10,976 bases of DNA from Pseudomonadota bacterium (lineage in GTDB: Bacteria > Pseudomonadota > Alphaproteobacteria > Rhizobiales > Xanthobacteraceae): the NCBI GenBank assembly GCA_021823875.1, contig JAKAMD010000082.1, positions 1 through 10,976 on the forward strand, given 5' to 3'. The stretch's first letter is position 1. Every line of letters begins with the position of its first letter. Under the pieces are notes generated by a model that was given only the letters and a program-made list of their open reading frames with translations, searched no databases and was not told where the DNA came from. Position numbers and translations under genes: made by a program. This document shows positions 1 to 6,242 of the stretch, one piece after another.

Positions 1-619
1 TACCTGGACCACCCCGAACGGCCGCAAGGTTTCCATCGCCTTGGAAGAGCTCGGCCTGCCCTATACGGTGCATGCGATCAACATTTCCCAGAACGAGCAG
101 TTCGCGCCGGATTTCCTCAAGATCGCGCCCAACAACCGCATCCCGGCCATCGTGGACCGCGACAACAACATGGCGCTGATGGAATCGGGCGCCATCCTGA
201 TCTACCTCGCCGACAAGACCGGCAAGCTGCTGCCGAAGTCGGGCGAAGCGCGCTACCGCGTGATCGAATGGCTGATGTGGCAGATGGGCGGTGTCGGCCC
301 CATGCTCGGCCAAGTGCACCACTTCGTGAAATATAATCCCGGCAAGGCGCCCTATGCCGAGGAGCGCTATCTCAAGGAAGCGCACCGGCTCTACAAGGTG
401 CTCAACACCCGGCTCGAGGGCCGCGAATTCATCGTCGACGACTACTCCATCGCCGACATCGCGATCTGGCCATGGATCTCGCGCTTCGAGTGGCAGACCA
501 TCGACATGAAGCAGTACCCCAATGTGAGGCGCTGGTACGAGACCATCGCCACGCGCCCGGCCGTGCAGAAGGGCTATCAGGTGCCCAAGGACGTCGGCCC
601 GATCCCGATGCCGGCGTAA
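1..619 (+). CDS. YfcG-like (Nu-class) glutathione S-transferase, 5' end outside window
   Basis: This is a cytosolic glutathione transferase whose first few codons lie before the window; about 205 residues are visible and the stop is TAA at 617-619. The visible start reads TWTTPNGRKVSIALEELGLPY, the thioredoxin-fold N-terminus with the TPNG motif; in E. coli YfcG the Thr and Asn of this motif contact glutathione, replacing the usual catalytic Tyr/Ser/Cys. Next come NNRIPAIVD and ESGAILIYLADKTG (the glutathione gamma-Glu site) and then the Nu-class hallmark GGVGPMLGQVHHF in the helical domain. YfcG-type enzymes act mainly as disulfide-bond reductases using GSH/GSSG with little classical transferase activity (family knowledge). 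The TTG at 41 is an internal Leu codon, not the start, because the conserved fold begins upstream of it. No operon partner is visible, and the next gene is about 145 bp away. Confidence 0.9.
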   Translation, partial: TWTTPNGRKVSIALEELGLPYTVHAINISQNEQFAPDFLKIAPNNRIPAIVDRDNNMALMESGAILIYLADKTGKLLPKSGEARYRVIEWLMWQMGGVGPMLGQVHHFVKYNPGKAPYAEERYLKEAHRLYKVLNTRLEGREFIVDDYSIADIAIWPWISRFEWQTIDMKQYPNVRRWYETIATRPAVQKGYQVPKDVGPIPMPA

Positions 620-765
620 CGCAGCAAGCCTTGGCAATGATTGTCGCCGGGTCAGTCCCACAACAGGTGGGGCGGGCCCGGCGAATTGCCGTTTTCGCGA
701 CCGGAACCGGCACGCTTTCCTAGGCTCGCCCCTTTTCCGCCCGATTGCGCTACCATTCGGGAATC

Positions 766-1425
766 ATGGCTTCACGACCGAAAACTGCTGAACCGCGCCC
801 GGCGCCGCGCCTCTATCTGATCAGCCCGGTGCTGACCGACACGACCGGTTTTGCCCCGCTGCTGGACGCCGCGCTCGACGCCGCCGATGTTGCCGCGCTG
901 CTGTTGCGCTTGGCCACCGCCGACGAAGGCACGCTGATCAAGCGCGCCAAGGCGCTCGCCGGTCCGGTGCAGACGCGCGGCGTCGCGGTGCTCCTCGACG
1001 GCCGCCCCGAACTGGTCGCACGCGCGCGCGTCGATGGCGTCCACGCCACCGGCCTGACGGCCTTCGCCGACGCCGTCGAACAGCTCAAACCGGACGGCAT
1101 CGTCGGCGTCGGCGGCTTGCTGAGCCGCCACGACGCCATGCTCGCCGCCGAACAGGGCGCCGATTACCTCATGTTCGGCGAGCCGGACGCGCACGGCACG
1201 CGCCCCCATTTTGCGGTGATCGAAGAACGCGTGGCCTGGTGGGCGGAAGTCTTCGAAAGCCCCTGCGTCGGTTATGCCGGCGCGGTCGAGGAAGTCGCGC
1301 CGCTGGTGGCAGCCGGCGCCGATTTCGTCGCGCTTGGCGACTGGCTGTGGAACGATCCGGCTGGACTGCCGGCCACGCTCGGCGCCGTCATGCAGGCCCT
1401 GCGGCTGCCGGAGGCCACCGCGTGA
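766..1425 (+). CDS. ThiE/TenI-fold protein (annotated thiamine phosphate synthase family), catalytic motifs degenerate
   Basis: A 219-residue TIM-barrel protein of the thiamine-phosphate-synthase/TenI family. ATG 766 is preferred over TTG 745 because GGGA (759-762) precedes it, although the spacing is short. The fold signature is visible: RLYLISP (15-21) as strand 1, VAALLLRL (42-49), LLDGRPELVARARVDGVHATG (about 76-96), GVGGL (114-118), GADYLMFGEP (131-140) and GADFVALGDWLW (184-195). The residues that bind pyrophosphate, Mg and substrate in genuine ThiE are changed: the QxRxK motif is only LLRL, the ND of INDR is DG, the DGVHLGQ glutamine is absent, and GPxxPTxTK is replaced by FGEPDAHGTRP. 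Thiamine phosphate synthase activity is therefore doubtful. A TenI-like or other binding role is possible. Its TGA shares one base with the next ATG, so it is probably translationally coupled to the Sel1 protein gene. Confidence 0.8.
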   Translation: MASRPKTAEPRPAPRLYLISPVLTDTTGFAPLLDAALDAADVAALLLRLATADEGTLIKRAKALAGPVQTRGVAVLLDGRPELVARARVDGVHATGLTAFADAVEQLKPDGIVGVGGLLSRHDAMLAAEQGADYLMFGEPDAHGTRPHFAVIEERVAWWAEVFESPCVGYAGAVEEVAPLVAAGADFVALGDWLWNDPAGLPATLGAVMQALRLPEATA

Positions 1426-2396
1426 TGCGCACTCCCGCCGCCGTTTTCGTCGCCCTACTCGTGTTCGCGACACCCGCGCTGGCGCAGTCCAAGACTAAAC
1501 CGCTGCCACCGAGCCCGCCGGCGGCTGCCGCCACACCGGAAACCGACAACAGCAAGGTCGATCTCGCCTATGGCGCCTTCCAGCGCGGCTTCTACCTGAC
1601 CGCGCTCGCCGAAGCGACCAAGCGGGCGCAGAAGAATGATCCGCAGGCCATGACCCTGCTCGGCGAGATCTATGCGCAGGGCCTCGGGGTCGGCCGCGAC
1701 GACGCCAAGGCCGTGGAATGGTTCAAGCTCGCCGCCTCGCATGGCGACCGCGACGCCATGTTTGCGCTGGCAGTATTCAACCTCGAAGGCCGCGGCGTTC
1801 CGCGCAATCCGCAGGAAGGCGCCAAACTGCTGGCCGACGCCGCCAAGCTCGGGCATCCGGTCGCGGCCTATGATCTCGGGGTGCTCTACCTCAACGGCAC
1901 CCAGTTCCCGAAAGACGTCACGCGCGCCGCCCAGTTGTTCCAGCAGGCCGCCGACGCCGGCAATGTGCAGGCACAATATGCGCTCGCCAATCTCTACAAA
2001 GAGGGGCGCGGCGTCCCCAAGGATCAGAAAAAGGCGATGCAGCTGATGCAGGCCGCCGCGATCGCCGGCCATCTCGATGCCATGGTCGAATTCGCCATCG
2101 CGCAATTCAATGGCAACGGCACGCCCAAGAACGAAAGCGCAGCCGCGGCGCTGCTGCTCAAGGCGGCACAGCGCGGCAACGTCGTAGCGCAGGACCGCCT
2201 GTCGCGCATCCTGATGGCCGGCCGCGGCATGCCGGCCGATCCCACCGAGGCGGTCAAGTGGCACATCATCGCCAAGGCCGGCGGCGATAACGATCCCGAC
2301 CTCGATGCCTTCGCTGCCAAGCAGAGCCAAAAGGTGCGCGACACCGCTGAAAAGGCGGCCAGGCTGTGGCTGTCGACCGCGACTCCGCGCCATTAA
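1425..2396 (+). CDS. Secreted Sel1-repeat (SLR/TPR-like) protein
   Basis: A 323-residue protein with an N-terminal signal peptide (hydrophobic core about residues 5-16, likely cleavage after ATPALA at 20) and a Pro/Ala-rich linker (26-38). A helical lead-in (44-71) is followed by six consecutive 36-residue Sel1 repeats at about 72-107, 108-143, 144-179, 180-215, 216-251 and 252-287. Most carry the A-x-x-x-L/F and EGRGVP-type signatures (for example YAQGLGV, LEGRGVP, YKEGRGVP, MAGRGMP). Sel1 repeats form alpha-solenoid scaffolds for protein-protein interaction, and in alphaproteobacteria such proteins act in envelope, exopolysaccharide or polarity control. The exact partner here cannot be read from sequence. 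GGAGG at 1410-1414 lies inside the upstream gene, 7 nt before GTG 1422 and 10 nt before ATG 1425, so either could be the start. The start overlaps the upstream stop by one base. Confidence 0.88.
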   Translation: MRTPAAVFVALLVFATPALAQSKTKPLPPSPPAAAATPETDNSKVDLAYGAFQRGFYLTALAEATKRAQKNDPQAMTLLGEIYAQGLGVGRDDAKAVEWFKLAASHGDRDAMFALAVFNLEGRGVPRNPQEGAKLLADAAKLGHPVAAYDLGVLYLNGTQFPKDVTRAAQLFQQAADAGNVQAQYALANLYKEGRGVPKDQKKAMQLMQAAAIAGHLDAMVEFAIAQFNGNGTPKNESAAAALLLKAAQRGNVVAQDRLSRILMAGRGMPADPTEAVKWHIIAKAGGDNDPDLDAFAAKQSQKVRDTAEKAARLWLSTATPRH

Positions 2397-2474
2397 GCCT
2401 ATCCGGGCCCGCCGCTGCGAAAGTATGGCCAACGGCCTTGACGCGCGGCGCCTACCCGGGCAGATCGACCCGCC

Positions 2475-3272
2475 ATGCTCCATTCCGCTCTGCTCAACGT
2501 GATGATCGCCGCCGCGCGCAAGGCCGGCCGTGCCCTCAAACGCGATTTCGGCGAGGTCGAGAAGCTTCAGGTCTCGCTCAAGGGCCCGGCCAATTTCGTC
2601 TCCGCCGCCGACCGGCGGGCCGAGGAGACGCTCTACGTCGAGCTCAGCAAGGCGCGGCCCGGTTACGGCTTCCTCGGCGAGGAAGGCGGGGTCCGCGAGG
2701 GCGCCGACAAGACCCATCGCTGGATCGTCGATCCGCTCGATGGCACCACCAATTTCCTGCACGGCATCCCGCAGTTCGCCATTTCCATCGCGCTCGAGCG
2801 CGAGGGCGCCATCGTGGCGGGGCTGATCTACAATCCTGCCAACGAGGAGCTGTTCATCGCCGAGAAGGGCAAGGGCGCTTTCCTCAACGACCAGCGCATC
2901 CGCGTCGCCGCCCGCAAGCGGCTGTCCGACGCGGTCATCGCCTGCGGCCTGCCGCATTACGGCCGCCCCGGTTTCGCGCTCGGCCATAAGGAAACGGGCG
3001 CCGTGCAGCAGCAGGTGGCCGGTTTGCGCCGCTTCGGCGCCGCCGCCCTCGACCTCGCCTGGGTCGCCGCCGGGCGACTCGACGGCTACTGGGAACGCCA
3101 CATCAAGCCCTGGGACATGGCGGCCGGGCTGATCCTGGTACGCGAGGCTGGCGGCTTCGCCACCGATTGCGACGGCGGCGACGATATGTTCGCCAAGGAG
3201 GATATCGTCGCCGGCAACGAGGCGATCCACAAGGAATTGCTGCGGGTGCTGCGCGAGGTCGGGAAGGATTAA
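2475..3272 (+). CDS. Inositol monophosphatase family protein
   Basis: A 265-residue Mg-dependent phosphatase of the IMPase/SuhB/CysQ superfamily, the usual length for the family. The metal and substrate motifs are complete: GEEGG at 68-72 (Glu69/Glu70), WIVDPLDGTTNFLHG at 83-97 (Asp86 and Asp89 as metal ligands, GTT binding phosphate) and WDMAAGLILVREAGG at 213-227 (Asp214). Such enzymes hydrolyse inositol-1-phosphate or other sugar or nucleotide phosphates (for example PAP, histidinol phosphate, fructose bisphosphate). Substrate cannot be assigned from these motifs, and the intact WDMAAG fits the generic IMPase branch. ATG 2475 has no convincing Shine-Dalgarno sequence. The gene lies 78 bp after the Sel1 gene on the same strand, so co-transcription is possible but not shown. 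Confidence 0.93.
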   Translation: MLHSALLNVMIAAARKAGRALKRDFGEVEKLQVSLKGPANFVSAADRRAEETLYVELSKARPGYGFLGEEGGVREGADKTHRWIVDPLDGTTNFLHGIPQFAISIALEREGAIVAGLIYNPANEELFIAEKGKGAFLNDQRIRVAARKRLSDAVIACGLPHYGRPGFALGHKETGAVQQQVAGLRRFGAAALDLAWVAAGRLDGYWERHIKPWDMAAGLILVREAGGFATDCDGGDDMFAKEDIVAGNEAIHKELLRVLREVGKD

Positions 3273-3368
3273 TTCCCGCCTCGCAGGGTCGTCCTGAGCG
3301 CCGCAAATTCTGCTCAATCGTCGGTTTTAAGCGCGGCGGACCGCCCTTAAGCACATCACCGCATTGAT

Positions 3369-3398
3369 TTTTCAATTGTCGTATGTCTGTGCCATAGT
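3369..3398 (+). promoter_or_regulatory. Candidate sigma70-type extended -10 promoter for the MotA/OmpA-like unit
   Basis: TTTTCA (3369-3374) and CATAGT (3393-3398) are 18 bp apart, each matching the consensus at four of six positions. A TG at 3390-3391 precedes the -10 by one base, as in extended -10 promoters. Transcription would begin near 3405, about 30 nt before ATG 3437. The segment is locally AT-rich compared with the coding DNA around it. The call is by motif only. Confidence 0.33.
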
Positions 3399-3436
3399 GG
3401 CTCGCAAAATTCGCGCCAAACACTAAGCTTGCGCCT

Positions 3437-4423
3437 ATGACCAAAGAACTCGACCCGCTGAAACTGTCCTCGCCGCGCATTTTCCTGGTGCGGATGCTGG
3501 TGTTCGTGGTGCTGGGCGGGCTGATCGCCTTCGTGCTGCACAAGCAGGTGCAAGTGGCCTACATGGCCAATCCGGCGCTCAACACGCTGATCCTCGGCGT
3601 GCTGGTCATCGGCATCGTGCTGTCGTTCCGCCAGGTCATCCGGCTCTATCCGGAAATCGCCTGGGTCAACAATTTCCGCCTCGCCGATCCCGGTCTCGCG
3701 GTCGAACGTCCGCCGGTGCTGCTGGCGCCGATGGCCGCCATGCTCGGCAGCCGCATGGGCCGCATGGCGCTGTCGACGCAATTGATGCGCGGCATCCTCG
3801 ACTCGATCGCCACTCGTCTCGACGAGGCGCGCGACATCTCCCGCTACATGACCGGGCTTCTGGTGTTCCTCGGCCTGCTCGGCACCTTCTGGGGCCTGAT
3901 CGAGACGGTGGGCTCGGTCGGCGGCGTCATTCAGGGCCTGAAGGCGACCGGCGACGCCGCCAGCATGTTCGACTCGCTGCGCTCGGGTCTGGCCGCGCCG
4001 CTGTCCGGCATGGGCATTTCGTTCTCGTCCTCGCTGTTCGGCCTCGCCGGCTCGCTCATTCTCGGCTTCCTCGATCTGCAATCGAGCCAGGCGCAGAATC
4101 GTTTCTACACCGAGCTTGAAGACTGGCTGTCCACCACGGTCTATGATCACGTCGCCGAGCCGGGCACCGCCGGTGCCGCCGTCGGCTTCAGCGGCGAGAT
4201 CCGCTCGGCACTCGACCGTCTGCGCGATGCCGTCAATGAAAGCGGCGGCAACAAGGCCGCGTCCACCGCCATGGCCAATCTGGCGGAAGCGATCCAGGGT
4301 CTGGTGCACCATATGCGCACCGAGCAGCAGATGATCCGCGACTGGGTCGACGCCCAGGCCGAGCAGCAGCGCGAGATTAAGCGGCTGCTGGAGATCATGG
4401 TGCGCGAGAACGTCAGCCGGTGA
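3437..4423 (+). CDS. MotA/TolQ/ExbB-type proton channel family protein
   Basis: A 328-residue inner-membrane protein with about four hydrophobic segments (roughly 15-35, 48-64, 138-158 and 193-214). The last two carry the MotA/TolQ/ExbB signature: FLGLLGTFWGLIETVG (144-159), with the conserved Gly-Thr of the channel-lining helix, and GMGISFSSSLFGLAGS (191-206). A cytoplasmic loop of about 70 residues separates TM2 from TM3. A soluble, charged C-terminal tail (about 252-326) looks helical or coiled-coil. Family members form pentamers around a dimer of a MotB/TolR/ExbD-type partner and convert proton flow into mechanical work. The next gene, 36 bp downstream, encodes exactly such a partner, so the two probably form one stator-like complex. 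No flagellar genes are nearby, and the 328-residue length and tail differ from true flagellar MotA, so a motility role is not implied. The start has a weak ribosome binding site. Confidence 0.88.
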   Translation: MTKELDPLKLSSPRIFLVRMLVFVVLGGLIAFVLHKQVQVAYMANPALNTLILGVLVIGIVLSFRQVIRLYPEIAWVNNFRLADPGLAVERPPVLLAPMAAMLGSRMGRMALSTQLMRGILDSIATRLDEARDISRYMTGLLVFLGLLGTFWGLIETVGSVGGVIQGLKATGDAASMFDSLRSGLAAPLSGMGISFSSSLFGLAGSLILGFLDLQSSQAQNRFYTELEDWLSTTVYDHVAEPGTAGAAVGFSGEIRSALDRLRDAVNESGGNKAASTAMANLAEAIQGLVHHMRTEQQMIRDWVDAQAEQQREIKRLLEIMVRENVSR

Positions 4424-4459
4424 CGCGCCGGTAGGAAAGCGTAACGGAGTCGAACCGAG

Positions 4460-5488
4460 ATGGCGCTTGCACGAACGCGCCGTGCCGACAGCGGCATGAA
4501 TTACTGGCCGGGCTTCGTCGACGCGCTGTCGACGCTGATCCTGAGCATCATCTTCATTCTGACCGTGTTCGTGGTGGTGCAGTTCTATTTGCAGCAGGAG
4601 GTGCAAGGCAAGGACACCGCGCTGCAGCGCCTCAATGCGCAGATCGCCCAGCTCACCGATCTCCTCTCGATGGAAAAGGCCGGCAAGGCCGACCTGCAGG
4701 ACCAGCTCGCGCAGTTGCGCGCGACCCTCGCCACCGCCGAGAGCGAACGCGACAAATACAAAGGCATCGCCGACGGCGCCGGCACCGGCGCCGCTGCGGC
4801 GCAAAACAGGATCGGCTCGCTCACCGGAGAGCTCGACAGCCAGAAAAAGATCTCCACCCGGGCGCTGGCGCAGGTCGAGGTGCTCAACCAGCAGATCGGC
4901 GCGCTGCGCCGTCAGCTCGCGGCGCTTGAAAGCGCGCTCAACGCCTCCGAATCCAAGAACAAGGAGTCGGCGAGCCGCATCACCGAGCTGGGCCAGCGGC
5001 TCAACTTGGCGCTGGCCGAACGGGTGAAGGAGCTGTCGCGCTACCGTTCCGACTTCTTCGGCAAGCTGCGCGAGATCCTCGGCAACCGCCCCGACATCCG
5101 CGTGGTCGGCGACCGTTTCGTACTGCAGTCGGAAGTGTTCTTCGACACCAATAAGGCCGACCTCAAGCCGGAAGGCCAAGCCGAGCTCGACAAGGTGGCC
5201 GGTGCGCTGCTCAACATCGAAAAACAGATACCCGCCGACATCCCCTGGGTGCTGCGCGTCGACGGCCACACCGACGCGCGGCCGATCACCGGCGGGCCGT
5301 TCAAGTCGAACTGGCAGCTGTCGACGGCGCGCGCGCTGTCGGTGGTGCAGTATCTGATCAGCAAGGGCGTGCCGCCGCAGCGTCTGGTCGCCGCCGGCTT
5401 CGGCGAATTCGATCCGATCGACCCCGGCACCACCGAGGAAGCCTACCGCCGCAACCGCCGTATCGAATTGAAGCTGACGGAGCGTTGA
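4460..5488 (+). CDS. MotB-like, OmpA-domain peptidoglycan-binding protein with long coiled coil
   Basis: A 342-residue protein with a short cytoplasmic N-terminus and one transmembrane helix (about 20-44). The helix begins with YWPGFVDALSTLI, whose Asp21 sits where MotB-family stators carry the proton-accepting aspartate. A long heptad-like region rich in Gln, Leu, Ala and charged residues (about 47-200, interrupted by a Gly/Ala stretch near 104-114) follows. A C-terminal OmpA/MotB domain (about 218-342) has SEVFFDTNKADLKPEG, VDGHTDARPI (Asp272), NWQLSTARA (Arg291) and RRNRRIELKL; Asp272 and Arg291 are the expected contacts for diaminopimelate in peptidoglycan. The protein would anchor the channel encoded just upstream to the cell wall. 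The coiled coil is far longer than the linker in flagellar MotB. GGAG lies about 11 nt before ATG 4460. Nine bases separate its stop from the DUF4031 gene. Confidence 0.9.
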   Translation: MALARTRRADSGMNYWPGFVDALSTLILSIIFILTVFVVVQFYLQQEVQGKDTALQRLNAQIAQLTDLLSMEKAGKADLQDQLAQLRATLATAESERDKYKGIADGAGTGAAAAQNRIGSLTGELDSQKKISTRALAQVEVLNQQIGALRRQLAALESALNASESKNKESASRITELGQRLNLALAERVKELSRYRSDFFGKLREILGNRPDIRVVGDRFVLQSEVFFDTNKADLKPEGQAELDKVAGALLNIEKQIPADIPWVLRVDGHTDARPITGGPFKSNWQLSTARALSVVQYLISKGVPPQRLVAAGFGEFDPIDPGTTEEAYRRNRRIELKLTER

Positions 5489-5497
5489 CGCACGTCC

Positions 5498-5785
5498 ATG
5501 GCGGTCTATGTCGACGAGGCGATCTGGAGCTGGCAGGGCCGCAAGTGGTGCCATCTGCTGGCTGACGACATCGACGAGCTGCATCGCTTCGCCGCCACGC
5601 TCGGTCTGCACCGCTTTTCCTACCAGGGACCGCCGAAGACCCCCTCGCCGCATTACGATCTGACGGCGTTTGAGCGCCGGCGCGCCATCGTGCACGGCGC
5701 CGTCCCCTGCGACCGCACCAAGATTGTCATGGTTTTGCGCGCGCTGCGCCGCCAGGTGGCGATACGCTCGGCCATGCGGGCCTGA
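5498..5785 (+). CDS. DUF4031 family small protein
   Basis: A 95-residue soluble protein that matches what I know of the DUF4031 family: VYVDEA near the start, a WxGRKWCHLLAD block (about 13-24), DELHRFAATLGL (26-37), FSYQGPPKTPSPHYDLT (about 40-56) and a basic R-R-R-A-I-x-x-G-A segment near 60-68. The family has no established biochemical function. The invariant Asp, Trp-Cys-His and His-Tyr-Asp residues suggest a metal or nucleotide site, but that is inference. The C-terminus (about 73-95) is basic. It starts 9 nt after the OmpA-domain gene and stops one base before the acetyltransferase start, so it belongs to the same transcription unit. DUF4031 genes often sit beside GNAT or other small genes, so no role in the membrane complex should be assumed. 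Confidence 0.8.
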   Translation: MAVYVDEAIWSWQGRKWCHLLADDIDELHRFAATLGLHRFSYQGPPKTPSPHYDLTAFERRRAIVHGAVPCDRTKIVMVLRALRRQVAIRSAMRA

Positions 5786-5786
5786 C

Positions 5787-6239
5787 GTGAGCGGCCAATT
5801 CACACTCCGCCCCTACGCCGCCGCCGACGAAGACGCGGCGATCGAGCTGTGGCGGCGCACCTGGGCACATCACTTCCCGCACATCGATTTCAACGCGCGA
5901 GTTGCCTGGTGGCGCGAGCGCTGGCGGCAGGAGTTGGTGCCGGTGACCAATATCGTGGTCGCCGAGCAGGCCGGCGCTCTGATTGGCTTTGTCACCGTCG
6001 ATCCCACAACCGGCTATCTCGATCAGATCGTGGTCGCACCCGAACATTGGGGATCGGGCGCCGCGCTGGCATTGCTCGACGTGGCCAAGCGGCTGTCACC
6101 CAGCGGCCTCGACCTCCTGGTGAACAAAGACAATTTCCGAGCCATCCGCTTCTACGAGAAGCACGGCTTCGTTTACGCCGGCGAGGACAAGAACCCGGTG
6201 TCGGGCCGGCCGGTGAACCGGATGAACTGGCGGCCGTAA
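5787..6239 (+). CDS. GNAT family N-acetyltransferase
   Basis: A 150-residue GCN5-related acetyltransferase starting at GTG 5787, one base after the TGA of the DUF4031 gene. In-frame codons further upstream are overlapped by that gene, and the conserved domain starts right here with FTLRPYAAADEDAAIELW. Motif A is DQIVVAPEHWGSGAALALLD (79-98), where HWGSGA takes the place of the acetyl-CoA pyrophosphate loop Q/RxxGxG/A. Motif B is VNKDNFRAIRFYEKHGF (112-128), with the conserved Asn and the Tyr that usually acts as general acid. The substrate is unknown. An aromatic-rich insert (WAHHFPHIDFNARVAWWRERW, about 26-46) probably shapes the acceptor pocket. It ends a four-gene unit and its stop is three bases from the stop of the convergent transporter, with no terminator between them. 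Confidence 0.9.
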   Translation: MSGQFTLRPYAAADEDAAIELWRRTWAHHFPHIDFNARVAWWRERWRQELVPVTNIVVAEQAGALIGFVTVDPTTGYLDQIVVAPEHWGSGAALALLDVAKRLSPSGLDLLVNKDNFRAIRFYEKHGFVYAGEDKNPVSGRPVNRMNWRP

Positions 6240-6242
6240 ACT

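Noticed and set aside
1455..3317. A 620-codon open frame on the minus strand opposite the Sel1 and inositol-monophosphatase genes
   Set aside because: Same reason: it is the complement of two recognisable genes and has no recognisable protein features.
3335..3345. GGCGG-A-CCGCC dyad after the inositol-monophosphatase gene as a terminator
   Set aside because: A one-base loop is too small for a stable hairpin and no T-run follows. At most it is a dyad of unknown meaning.
3356..5803. A very long open frame on the minus strand (about 815 codons) opposite the MotA/OmpA-like genes
   Set aside because: Its translation is low-complexity (Arg-, Gly-, His-, Ala- and Gln-rich), it has no domain, and it mirrors the codon bias of two well-supported genes on the other strand. 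It is a high-GC artefact.
3437..6239. Zorya-type anti-phage defence system (ZorA/ZorB are MotA/MotB-like)
   Set aside because: No ZorC, ZorD helicase or ZorE nuclease is present. The channel subunit is 328 residues without the very long ZorA tail, and the neighbours look like core chromosome.
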